A stretch of 64,000 nucleotides of DNA, taken from NCBI GenBank assembly GCA_003024785.1, contig PUQB01000253.1:124001-188000 (forward strand), given 5' to 3'. This stretch comes from Selaginella tamariscina. Its lineage: Eukaryota > Streptophyta > Lycopodiopsida > Selaginellales > Selaginellaceae. Made by a program: the position numbers and the translations under genes. The stretch's first letter is position 1; each line of letters opens with the position of its first letter. The notes beneath the pieces are model-generated. The model saw nothing but the letters and a program-made list of their open reading frames with translations. It was not told where the DNA came from and searched no databases. Below, in pieces: positions 1 to 10,619 of the stretch.

Positions 1-192
1 ACACAGACTGAGTACATATAGATCATACATGCATTGAACATGATATTTTTCAGCAACATATAATTTCTCAAGTTTGGTTTAGGGCAATGTGCATGTGTGT
101 GCATATGTGTCTCTTTAAGTGCTTCTAATGTGTGTGCACGTGTATATATAAATTTATGATTGTGTTTATATATGTGTGCAAAACAAACATCG

Positions 193-980
193 AATAATTA
201 AGAAAATAATATTAATAAACACACTATGAACATATTTACATAATAATATATGATTTTATCTAATATATAGCCATATAATTTTAATAATATATATTAATTT
301 AATATTGATAATAAGGTTTAACACTAGAATATTCTTGAAATAATAAGAATTTAATTGAGAAAATCCCATTAATATATACAAATGTAGATCAAGTACTGAA
401 ATAATTAACTAAATTAATTATAATAATCATGTTTAATATTGGAATATTCTTGAATAATAAGAAAATAATAAAGAATATCCATTAATATAAAGAAGATTAA
501 TTACTCAAGTAATTAAGAAAATGATATTAATATACACACTATGAACATATTTTAAATTATACATAATAATACATCATTTTATCTAATATATAGTCATATA
601 TATTTTAATAATATATATTAATTTAATATTGATAATAAGGTTTAACATAGAATATTCTTGAAATAATAACAAATTAATTGAGAAAATCCCATTAATATAT
701 ACAAATGTAGAATATTACTGAGATAATTAAGAATAAGACTAATTTAATTATGATAATCAGGTTTAATATTGGAATATTATTTGAATATAAGAAAATAATA
801 AAGAATATCCCATTAATAGTAGGAAATGTAAATTAATTACTCGAGTAATTAAGAAAATAATAATAATAAACAGACTATGAATATATTTTAAATGATACAT
901 ATATATATATCAATTTATTTATTGTATTAGTGTATATATATATATAATATAAACTTAATAATATATACTTGAATATTAAG
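193..980. repeat. AT-rich tandem repeat, ~320-335 bp period
   Basis: Three successive copies begin near 193, 511 and 847, each at the phrase aattaagaaaat followed by a line about 'acactatgaacatattt'. The first two are nearly full length and share the blocks 'aaggtttaaca', 'gaatattcttgaa' and 'cccattaatatatacaaatgtag'-like text in the same order. The third is cut short around 980. No coding potential is visible. It flanks the palindrome island and may be an old satellite fragment. Confidence 0.75.
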
Positions 981-1499
981 AATGTAGAATAATTACAAAA
1001 ATTTCGTAATATTAAACAGCTTGAAGCACTTGAATGACATTAAATGCAATTTTAAAACACTCATTGGAATTGGAGAGTATATATGTCAGACTGTCGGTTA
1101 TTTGTTTCAACTCATCTTAAATTTTTCTTTTATTGTCGTTTCTAACGTATAAATTTGAAAATGCATTTAATTTCCCACTCAAATTCAGATGGTTCTTTCT
1201 GGCAAAGGTTTCTTCATTTCTTTATTTTTCACTCTTCAGATTTTCTTTTTTCTTCTTATGATAAGCTCAGGAGCGACATTAAATTGGGTGCGTTATTGTT
1301 TATAAGAAAGCACGGCGCCTTCAGTGCTGTTTACAAGTAATATTATAAACAAATTTAGATATATTTATAAAGATTCACTCTCTTACATTCTCTCTTAAAT
1401 TTTAGAATTTAGGGATTTAGGAATGCATTAGGATTACAATATATTCTGTTAGGGATTTATCCCGTTTAAATATACTTTTAACTTAATATTCTCGGTTAG
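981..1499. other. AT-rich stretch without a supported gene
   Basis: A 61-codon open frame at 1155-1340 has no recognisable domain and low-complexity T-rich composition. I see no other structure here before the palindrome island begins. Confidence 0.5.
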
Positions 1500-2355
1500 C
1501 TGGGCAGCGGGATTAATCCGGCCATTTTTTTTCGCCTCTTTGAAGAGTGGCAGGATTAATCCCGCCATCATCTTTTTGATAGTTATGACAGAATTAGTTC
1601 GGGCAATGCTTCTCCACCTCTTAAAAAGAGCGGCGGATTAATCCCGTCGATAACTTCTCAACTGATAAAGAGTTACTTAAATTTATTAAAAGAGTTATCT
1701 ATGGATTAATCTCGCAACCATTTTAGGAGGCAGAGAAGGGGTGGCGGGATTAATCTCGCCACCACTTTCCTATTTTAAATATTTTGTGGGCAGGATTCAT
1801 CCCGAATCTCTTTGAAATCATAGTTTCGGAGAGAGTTGTGGGCGGGATTAATCCCGCCACTTATTCCCCGTTCGTCAGAGTTGTGGGCGGATTAATCCGC
1901 CGCCTATTCTCCTTCGTCAAGTTGTGGGCATGAATATCCCGCCCTATTCCCTTCGTCAGTGTTGTGGACGGGATTAATCCGCCCCCTCTTCCTCGTCAGA
2001 GGGATTTGCAGTGGGATTAATCTCGTTGACTCTCACCGACGAGGAAGATTCGGGGCAGGATTAATCCACCGTACTTCCTCGTTGGAAGGAGTCCACGGCG
2101 GGATTAATCCCGCCGCTCTCTCCGACGAGGAAGTCGGCGGCGGGATTAATCCCGCCGATCTTCCTGCGGGAGGTCGGCGGGATTAATCCCGCCACTCCTC
2201 CGAGGGGAAGTCGGCGGGATTAATCCCGCCGACCTCTCCGTGGGGAGTCCGGGGATTAATCCCGCCGACTCCTCCGAAGGGGAGTCGGCGGCGGGATTAA
2301 TCCCGCCGACGTTCCTCGTCGGAGGATTCGTGGGCGGGATTAATCCCGCCCATCA
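1500..2355. repeat. Array of ~20 GGCGGGATTAATCCCGCC palindromes
   Basis: About 20 copies of the perfect 18-bp palindrome GGCGGGATTAATCCCGCC or close variants occur here. Good copies lie near 1840, 2095, 2138, 2175, 2210, 2284 and 2330. Spacing shrinks from ~45-60 bp on the left to ~35-45 bp on the right, and copies become more perfect towards the right. Spacers are themselves partly self-complementary (TCCTCCGAGGGGA, TCCGACGAGGA). The island is strikingly GC-rich in very AT-rich surroundings. It ends ~125 bp before the first coding-like segment of the DUF7869-type gene. The core TCCCGCC resembles an E2F site; each palindrome would present two such cores back to back around TTAA. Function is unknown: transposase-binding subterminal repeats, a regulatory cluster or a satellite are all possible. 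Confidence 0.9.
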
Positions 2356-2478
2356 GTTGTATTAATAAACATGAGATATTATCTTTATACATAATTATGT
2401 ATTATTGCACATGCATATTATTAATTAACCTTAAAAATATTGCATAAACAGATATCATAAATAACAATTATTTATGTG

Positions 2479-3187
2479 CAGGACAATATGTTAATACTGG
2501 AGATAAAGTATGTCTTCTTCGGAACAACGAGATAGTTGGCACTGGAACTGTGGAAGTTCGAGATGATAATGCATCATGTCACAATATTGCCCAAGGATCT
2601 TGTGTGTACGTATGGGTGAACACCATTTTCAAGCATGTTGAGGTTCTGGAATGGAATTTGAGGAGGGTTCTCCTGTATTGTGGAATTTGGATGAAGTCAA
2701 GGCTGACACAGAATATACAGAGTCACAAACAAATAGTAGCACGAGTTTTCCAGATGATGGCTTGCCTGCTGTGATGGATGAGGTGATTCTCTTTCTTCAT
2801 GAGATTGAGTTGGAGAGGCATCATCACAGCTATAAATCCAATGGAAGCAGTGTCAGAAGAGAAACTAGGGTCCGACTTCGTGGGTGTAGTTGTGACAGAG
2901 GTTTCACCTAATGGCACATTATCCTGGATCCCTCGTGAGGTGGCGAACATCTGAATTAAGACGGCAAGATGGTTCAACATATTCTGGGTTGGATTTCAAT
3001 AATAACAACCCGGAAGAACAACTCATATTTGAAGAGGTTCCTTGCATTGGTCCTATTGTAAGAAAAAGGCGATTCATGGGTTGCAGATCTTCCCCAAGTT
3101 TCAGCAAGAGGGTAAGATGGATCCTACATCTTCCGAAAGTGTTACGAGCATTTCCACGATTGACTGTGCAAGAAGAAGTGTTGTCAG
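2479..3187 (+). pseudogene. 5' part of the DUF7869-type gene, broken
   Basis: A likely splice acceptor (ttatttatgtgcag, ending near 2476) is followed by coding-like sequence starting GQYVNTGDKVCLLRN and running through VCLLRNNEIVGTGTVEV and CVYVWVNTIFKHVEV. The coding signal then moves to another frame (EFEEGSPVLWNLDEV, 2651-2911) and again to 'LGSDFVGVVVTEVSPNGTLS' (about 2863-2945) before fading. The TGDKV..LR....VGTGTV pattern resembles small beta-rich domains that precede transposase domains in plant DNA transposons, but I cannot name it firmly. It sits in line with the transposase-like part that follows. Frame changes could be unseen introns, decay or assembly errors. No convincing start codon is visible. 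Confidence 0.45.
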
Positions 3188-5594
3188 ATGGCAGACCGGA
3201 ATGAAATTACCCAATGTAGACATGTCTTTCGTATGCTCACCCAAAAGCAAAGGCATGAGTTTGTATATGCTGCACTAACTGGGTGTATTGATGGAATGGC
3301 CTCGGACACAGGTTATCAGAGTACATCCATGGTATTTAATAAGGTGGCCATCTGCTTCAAAGCTTGGTACAGTATATACGGGATCCCAAAGACCACGTTC
3401 TACCGTCGGAGGGATGAGTGGCTAGATGGAGCGCGAACCTCAGTACATGGGAACACTCGCTTGGTCAAAACCCGCTCTCACATTATGGCAGCCATAGAGA
3501 TACTCAAGGCTTTTGTGGAAGCAAATGCAGACAGGATGCCTCACAAATGCCGAACCACAAATGCAGGGGTCAGGGAAAATCTCAAGGTTTTGCCTTCAAT
3601 CTACACTCAATTGAAGCTGTGTGAACATGTGAACAAGTGCCTCAGTTTGATGGGGCTGCAAGCAATCTGCACTGGTACCTTCAACAACATATGGAATACT
3701 CATTTTAAGGATGTGGAGATTGCAAAACACTCTAGCTTTTCCAAGTGTGACACTTGTACATCATTGAAGGCTTGTGCAAAAACCTTGGTGGAGATCACTG
3801 CCATTCAAAGAAGATGGAGGCCCACATGATTGCACAACAAACTTGCCGGTCTCAGTACTATGCACACCGCATGCTTTCTGTGTCACGCCCATCAGAGTAC
3901 CTGTGCTTGATCCATGACAAGATGGATCATTCAAAGACCAGCATTCCAAAGCTCGTTGCAACACCAAAGTGCCTTGGAAATGTCATGAAACTTCCGATTT
4001 CATTGACAGGTGTGCTAACACATGGACACGGTTGTGAGTCATATGGACACTTTTCACTTCCACATTGGTCTAGCGACTCCAATTTCACTATTGGGTCGTT
4101 GGCCATGTGTTTCAGAAACCTTGAAGCCCACTCACAGCAACATCCTATCAGTGATCTCAAAGTGAAGAAACAACACCTTCAACCTTTACATAATGCTCTC
4201 ATGAACACGTCTGCACTTGAGGCTACTTGGGAATATGAGAGGCATTGTCAACAGCCTGCACAAAAAACAGATGGCCCTGTTGAGAGTTCAGGTTCAGTGG
4301 AGGGATCTAGCTCAAATAGTGTACATGTGTCCTCAACATCAAATAAGCTTCCTCGTCATTTGCTTTTACAGATGGATAATTGTGCAGGCGAGAACAAAAA
4401 TAGGTAAATCATTTTACTTAAGGGTTTCTCAAGCTCATACTTACTTTTATTTTCTAGATATGTGCTAGCATCAATGCTTGTTGCCAAAGGTGTGTTTGAA
4501 ACAATCACGCTCAGTTTTCTTATGGTTGGTCACACTCATGAAGATATTGATGCGTTCTTCAGCAAGGTCTCCAACTCTACAAAAAGGACAAGTGCACTTA
4601 CCTTACCGCATATGATGAATCTTTTTGAAAATTGCATCTCCAAAAAAAGTTGTGCTTTGCTTGTGACTGAGGTGCCAGACTTCAAAAAATTTCTCAAGGA
4701 GTATATAAAAGAGGGAGTGATTCTTTAGTTGGTCACCTTGTGCCGCTACAATTCTTTTTCTCCATACGAGATGGTATACCTATTATGCAGTACAAGTTAC
4801 GGCCATCAGAGCAGGAGTGGTTACCGAAAGAGGGGTTAATGCTCTTCAAAAGTGGAGAGAATGGAAAGCCACTTCTCCCAGAAGGACAACCAGACCCTAT
4901 TCCATTGAGTGCCCAGCTCAAGGAACAAGAGGTTATTATTGATGGCATCAAAAAATATGTGGCATGGGTTCAAAAATCGATGCCAAAGAATTCTGATAAG
5001 GCAACTGGTTACTCAGAACTATATAAGCATGTGGTCGACTATTGGGAGACTGTTGTTCGAGAGTTGGAAGGGCCTACTGTCACAAGTACAGAATTGCAAC
5101 ACCCTTTTTGGCCTAAAACAAGGTGGCGAGAGGAGATTGAAATGACATCACTGAGCATAGACGACATAGAAGCCAGTAGTGATGTGGAAGTGCAAACCCC
5201 ACACTTTGTTGGACAAAGGAACCAAAAACCTAAAGCATACTTTGATTGCTGCCAGGATCTTCAAAAACTAATGATGGTTCTCATTACTCCAGATGCGTCA
5301 TATAATCAGCCTATTTGGATGGGTCAAATTATCGACACACCTGAAGTAATCACAAAAAATAGTATTGTTAAGGTTGCATGGTTCAAACCACAAAAAAGGC
5401 GACACGAGAAGGAGAGCGAAAGATATAATGGATGCCTAGAGAAAACATGGTCTCCCAATCAAAAAGACCCAGCATGTTTTATAAATGTTAAATCCATTCG
5501 ATATGGGTGGATGTCAAGAAGCGTTGATAAAGTCACGATTAACAAAACTGCAAGGGAATGTATGTTTTCTGAAAAAGCAATTACAAAATTATAA
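3188..5594 (+). pseudogene. DUF7869-type DDE/RNase H-like transposase-like gene, disrupted
   Basis: Coding sequence runs in the order seen in plant and oomycete DUF7869 proteins. An N-terminal part has KTTFYRRRDEWLDG and a cysteine cluster (FSKCDTCTSLKAC, ~3735-3780). Three acidic blocks typical of the catalytic core follow: HDKMDHSKT (~3915), QMDNCAGENKNR (~4370) and GHTHEDIDAFFSKVS (~4530). A C-terminal domain (4740-5594) contains SEQEWLPKEGLMLF and PIWMGQIIDTPEV. A 54-bp intron separates the second and third acidic blocks. Two one-base frame changes are visible, one in 3755-3829 and one near 4713, so no continuous protein is encoded as given; either could be an assembly error. The family is thought to be derived from DNA transposons. 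I see no terminal inverted repeats that delimit an element. The palindrome island lies upstream. Confidence 0.7.
4404..4457 (+). other. 54-bp intron in the DUF7869-type gene
   Basis: A GTAAAT donor at 4404 and a pyrimidine-rich TTTTATTTTCTAG acceptor ending at 4457 bound this stretch. Removing it restores the conserved reading ENKNR-YVLASML across the junction, whereas reading through hits a stop at once. The boundary falls within the Arg codon (AG|A). Confidence 0.85.
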
Positions 5595-6065
5595 AATATC
5601 ATATATTTAATATTCATAATTATTATAAACTCTTTAATAATAGTACCAAATTGTTTACTTAACTATATAAATTTAAAAAAGATATGGAAGATTGACTATA
5701 TTATTATAGGATTTTATATTATATATATTATTACTACTACAAATTTTTAATTAATAATGTTATATTTAAATATTAATATTTTAATAACAACATCAATATT
5801 TATATAATGTACCTCTTATGCTCTTCCTTAATTGTTATATTAGGCAATATATTATATAATTTAATACTTCTACTTTTATAATGTTATTAATTTTTGTTCA
5901 ATGAATGCTATAATTTATTAAAGGGGAATACAAAATAGAATATTCTAAAGAATATTCTGTTTTCAAACATATATTCTAAAGAATATTCCTTTAATATTAG
6001 AAAATGCTAATTAAATAGCTAAAATTGCTAATTATGGCTATAGTCCCATTTTAGCTACAAATTGC
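5595..6065. other. AT-rich intergenic stretch
   Basis: No open frame or repeat of note, apart from a short inverted motif GAATATTCTTTAGAATAT-like near 5935-5990 (two copies of 'atattctaaagaatattc'). Confidence 0.5.
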
Positions 6066-6131
6066 ATTTATACATTTTATTAAATGTATTGTTCTTAAAT
6101 GAATAGGAAAAACCATCTCTTTTCTCTTAAG
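6066..6131 (+). repeat. Fragment of palindrome arm at the left edge of the array
   Basis: The text 'tttaaatgtattgttctta'-type sequence, followed by 'aataggaaaaaccatctc', matches the segment just downstream of gene A in every unit (about 8650-8710 in unit 1). It lies immediately before similarity to the tandem unit starts at ~6132. It suggests that another copy of the arm once lay here, or that this short homology took part in forming the array. Confidence 0.6.
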
Positions 6132-6418
6132 ATCTGAATGTAACTATATATTAAACAAATGGCAATAACATTTGACTAATGAATCAAAGTAGTAAACTAT
6201 GCCACTGTTTATACTAAGTTTAGAATTTGAATAAATTCAAAATCCTGGTTGCCAGACAAATTCCAACCACCCATATAATATATATTTCAAATGGAATGCA
6301 CTCTTAACAATAATGTGCAAAACACCATATTTGGTAATGCAACATCACATAAGTAATTATCAATATAAGCTAAATTAAAATATTAATTATATGTGAGGTT
6401 GCTTTGGGACTCTGCATT

Positions 6419-6459
<41 letters not shown>

Positions 6460-7420
6460 TATATCTAGGGAAGTGGAAATTGGAGTATGTGTCGATCTAC
6501 ATACACAAGCAATCGATATATTCATGAATAGGGATTTATTTGAGTATGTGTAGTTAGGCCATCTTTTTTTAGTGTGTTTATTTGTACTTTAAGTAGCTCC
6601 AAAATCCTATAGATATTTCAATATATGATTTATAAATTAAAACAAAATTCTCATACACAATAAACTAAATATATATGTAGTGGATCTAAATTATTAAATG
6701 ACAATAGAATTAACAAAAACTGTAGATGACACATTCAAAGTGAATGAAAGCTTCTTCAAATAAGCAAACATATTAAGAACAAGATCAAACAAAAGTGTGA
6801 GTGGGTGTGTGTGAGTGCTTGTGCATATGCACTTGCGAGTGTGATATCTATGAGACTAATATGCATGTGAAACCTGCAGGACGCATATGCTTGTTGCTTA
6901 TAAAATGTAAAACATGTATATATAGAAATGAATACAGACTTTTTATTAAATCATAATTAACATTTAAACTCTAATATATTTACAATAGCTAATGGTACAA
7001 ACTAAGATCTTTTGTTTTTCTTTTTTAAAACATAGATATGCATAATATATATTTATTAGTTGCCATTCACCACATATGACAATGATTACTTATGATAATA
7101 TTACTTGTAATATGTATATTGTATAATAATGTATTCACACTATGGCTGTTTTATGTCCACTTATACCCGTAATCAATATGATATCACCAAATAGACTGTA
7201 TATAGATGTATACACAATTGCATATAGTCATTTAGGATTGTAAAAGTCTACCCAAACTTGTGGATTTGTAAGGCAAATTGAAGTGTGTGTGGGAGAGGGG
7301 AGGGTCATATGCCCACATGGTGCACATTCATGTTCAAACACCAGCCATGGCTAGTTCACAATATTATGCAATCTTATCATTGATAGTTTACTGTTAAAAC
7401 TCATATGCTTGTTTGTTTCT

Positions 7421-7552
7421 ACCACGTGGTACATTTGCGTGGTTAATCGAGGGTATATTTAAAATAGATATGCGACCAAAAACTAGGATCCAACCGTACA
7501 TTAATTCTGTGCGTGTTTGTTCAACCACGTGGTCAGTCAAGGGTATATAAAA
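7421..7552 (+). promoter_or_regulatory. Gene A promoter, unit 1: two G-box plus TATA modules
   Basis: Two perfect palindromes ACCACGTGGT (7421-7430 and 7524-7533) each follow a GTTTGTT tract and each precede an AT box (GGGTATATTTAAA near 7451; GGGTATATAAAAG near 7541). The module is therefore duplicated with ~103-bp spacing. CACGTG is the plant G-box bound by bZIP and bHLH factors. The proximal TATATAAA at 7544 is 43 bp before the gene A ATG, so the leader would be very short. Confidence 0.7.
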
Positions 7553-7586
7553 GCCTGATATGTGTAGGGTTTTAAACTGAATCGCT

Positions 7587-8589
7587 ATGTACACACGTGA
7601 GCAAAAGAGGTTATGGTACTCTGCAGCGCCGCCATCACAACCAAACACCAAAGATGATTCAGGTAATATGAGAGATGAGAGAGAGAGAGATTCATCTTAC
7701 TCATTTGGGTAGGCGCAGCCGATGAAGACGACCCATATGTGGATCCAATAGTGTGGGGGCATCCGGAAAACCACATTGCAACACAACCAAGTTCCATGCA
7801 CTGGGGTGAGTTCGTGGAACCTCCTCCCAAGAAAAGAAGGAAATACATTAATTATATGGCTGACTTAATACGTGATGGGCGCGTTGGGGATTACAGAGAT
7901 CCGCCACCATGGTCAATTGTGGATGAAGAGACAGGAAAGGGAAATGAGGGTGGGAGCACAAAAAAGGCTGAAGAGGCGATGATTGTGGAGATGAGAAGGG
8001 GAGGCAACGTGGATGCTCTGGATGAAAAGCGCAACAAGGCGGAGAGTGATGAGGCAAAGGTAGAGGGGCATTCAGATGACACTGTGAATGAGTTTGATCG
8101 GTTATTTGAGGAGGAGGAGGAGGAGGCAGAGGGGCATTCAAAGGGCAACATGGAAAATATGGGTGAGTTTGATATGCTATTTGAGGAGGATAAGGCGGTA
8201 GAGGGCAACAAGGATGGGCTTGATCTTTTGTTGGTTGGAGAGGAGATCAAGGGTGAAGAAGAGGTAACTAGAGGGGAAGAGGGTAGGAATAAAGTAATTA
8301 AGGGTGAGAAGAGCACTAAGAAGAAGAAAAAGAAACATCCGGAGATGGAAAAGTTAATACAGAGGCTAAAGCGTTGTGGCCAGACCAAATACCATGTAAA
8401 CACCATGGAGTTAAAAGTTGTACTCATTTCTACGACATTAACAACGGCAGTTTGACTGGGCCTAGGTACAGATGCAACATAAATAAAAGCCATTGGACAC
8501 ATTCGATGATGGACCACGATCCCGTTGTTGGAAATATCCTCAAGAATATGACGAAAAGGTATCGCGAGCTTGAAAAGGAGCTAGTGTGA
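7587..8589 (+). CDS. Gene A, unit 1: nuclear acidic protein with Dof-like C-terminus, one frame change
   Basis: Two-exon model: exon 7587-7662, 50-bp GT-AG intron 7663-7712, exon 7713-8589. The start is the ATG of MYTREQKRLWYSAAPPSQP, 43 bp after the TATA box. The mirror copy A' keeps this exon reading, which supports the model. Domain layout is as described for the intact unit 2 copy. This copy has one base fewer than the others near 8361 (CAGAGGC instead of CAGGAGGC), so the conserved C-terminal Cys/His segment falls into another frame (8374-8589). This is a one-base difference in a short G run and could be an assembly error. Confidence 0.7.
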
Positions 8590-9789
8590 ATACTACGCTT
8601 TAGGCCATTTGGATATAAAATGATATTGATTTTTAATCATGCTCTTGTTTATACATTTCATTAAATGTATTGTTCTTAAATGATAGGAAAAACCCATCTC
8701 TTTTTTCTTAAATTTTTTTTAGAGATTTCTAATTTTTGATTTTTAAGAGAAATTTTATATACATGAAATCTATATAGAATATATAAAAATCTCAGTTTGA
8801 TCTTTATGATCTTTATATCTTTATATATGCATAAAGATAACCTTCATATATTATTATATATAAATCATGATTATTAAAGATGAATATATAACGAATATAA
8901 TCATATATAGTTTAATGAGGGCTACATAATGTTCAAATTCCACATATTTCCACTATTGATTCTTGTTTTTATTTTTTTAAATCCATAATTGCTTTTATTA
9001 TTTTTAAAATATTATTTAAGTAATAGATATAATTTATTTTTTAATGGGATGCTATTTACATTTAATATTGTCATGAATATCAAAAGTAATTTCAAATTAC
9101 ATATGAAGTGGAGGAAAGCGGAGAAAATTTATGCATTTAATACATAAATTCTAGAATTTATCTTTTACTTCCACTTCATATGCATAATCTAGTTAATCCC
9201 ATTTTATTTGAAATAAATCTTAATATTCATGATAATATTCAATGTAAGCATCCCATTCATAACTAATATTGGCCACTTAAATATTAATTTAAAATAATAA
9301 AGTGCATGGACTTTATTTTATTTTTTCTAAAAAGCATCAATAGTGGAAATATGTAAACTTTGAACATTATGTAGCCCTCATTAAACTATAATATGATTAT
9401 ATTCGTTATATATTTCATCTTTAATAATTACGATTTATATTTATTTATTTAGCAAAATCGATAAAAATAGCTAACATAAAGGTCAAAATGAGATTTTTAT
9501 GGATCAAGTATATCCATTTATAGATTTCATAATATACAATTCATATACACCATATTACATTTTAATTCTTACTTTTCTTAAATGCTATATTAAAGTGTAT
9601 GTAAGATTTCTCTTTAAAATCTAAGAAATATATTTTTATGTGTTTTTCTTGTTCATTTGAGGACAATACATTTAATGAAAATGTTGTGAACATATAGGCT
9701 TTCTACGTGCAAAGCATGTAAAAGCGTAAGTATAATTCTTTATTAAAAATGGATTACCATTTTATACGCAGATGCCTAAAACACCGTAT
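8590..9789. other. Palindrome centre between A and A', unit 1 (same in the other units)
   Basis: AT-rich inverted arms with no gene on either strand. The hinge is 9098-9184. The same interval is 19512-20704, 30439-31633 and 41337-42614 in units 2-4. Poly(A)-like signals such as AATAAA are present on both strands but I cannot assign one. Confidence 0.7.
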
Positions 9790-10619
9790 TCACGTCAACT
9801 CATTTTTAAGGTCACGATACCTTCTTGACATGTCTTGGAGGATAAATCCAAAAGGAGTGCCAAGCATCGGATGTGTCCAATGGACTCTATTTATTTTGCA
9901 TATGTATCTAAGCCCAATCAAACTGCTGTTGTTAACGTCGTAAAAATGAGTACAATTCTTAACTCCGTGGTACTTACATTGTATCTAGTCTGGCCACATA
10001 GCTTTAGCCTCCTCTATTATCTTTCACAACTCGGGATGCTTTTTCTTCTTACTATTCTCCCTGCCCTTAATTACTTTGTCGGTCTCTGCCTCCTCATCCT
10101 CCTCAAATAACCACGAACTCGTCCATAGTTTCCTTGTTGCCCTTTGATTGCCCCTCTGCCTCCTCATGCTCCTCAAATAACCCATCAAACTCATCCATAG
10201 TTTCCTTTGAATGCCCCTCTGCCTCTACCTCCTCACTCTCCACCACTTCAGCCTTTTCCATGCTCCCACCCTCATTTCGCTTTCCTGTCTCTTTGCCCAC
10301 AGTTAACCATGGCGGCGGATTGTTGTAATCCCCAAACGCCCAACACGTATTAAGTCGGCCATATAATTAATATATGTTCTTCTCTTCTTGGGAGGAGGTT
10401 CCACGAAGTCACCCTAGTGCAGAGAACTTGGCTGTGCTCCAACATGGTTTTCCATATGCCCCAAGGCCGTTGGATCCACATATGGCTCGTCTTCATCTTT
10501 GACACATGCCCAAATGAGTCAATATGAATGTCTCTCTCATCTCTCATACTACCTGAATCTTTTGGTTGCGATGGCGGCGCTGTAGAGTACCATAACCTCT
10601 TTTGCTTGCGTGTGTACAT
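9790..10619 (-). pseudogene. A', inverted decayed paralogue of gene A, unit 1
   Basis: Reading leftwards from 10619 the protein starts MYTRKQKRLWYSTAPPSQP, followed by an intron-like GT...AG gap. It then has acidic repeats (MDEFDGLFEEHEEAEGQSK), a Lys cluster with HPEL, a Cys/His segment CKYHGVKNCTHFYDVNN and an end MSRRYRDLKNELT. It aligns with gene A along its length, with fewer acidic repeats. Frame changes and a stop between the Lys cluster and the Cys/His segment break it. It is convergent with gene A across the palindrome centre. Its upstream region keeps a mutated G-box (CCACGTGG near 10840, and CCACGCGG-like near 10745). Confidence 0.8.

Noticed and set aside
1500-2355. CRISPR-like array
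   Set aside because: The repeats are palindromic with related, self-similar spacers in a plant-like genome; spacers are not unique and no cas genes are present.
7394-7651. 85-codon minus-strand open frame repeated in each unit
   Set aside because: It runs antisense through the gene A promoter and exon 1, including the G-box and TATA sites. Its conservation is explained by the near identity of the units.
7891-8517. Long minus-strand open frames rich in Ser and Pro opposite gene A
   Set aside because: They are antisense shadows of the acidic and Lys-rich codons of gene A, and a similar shadow appears opposite A'.
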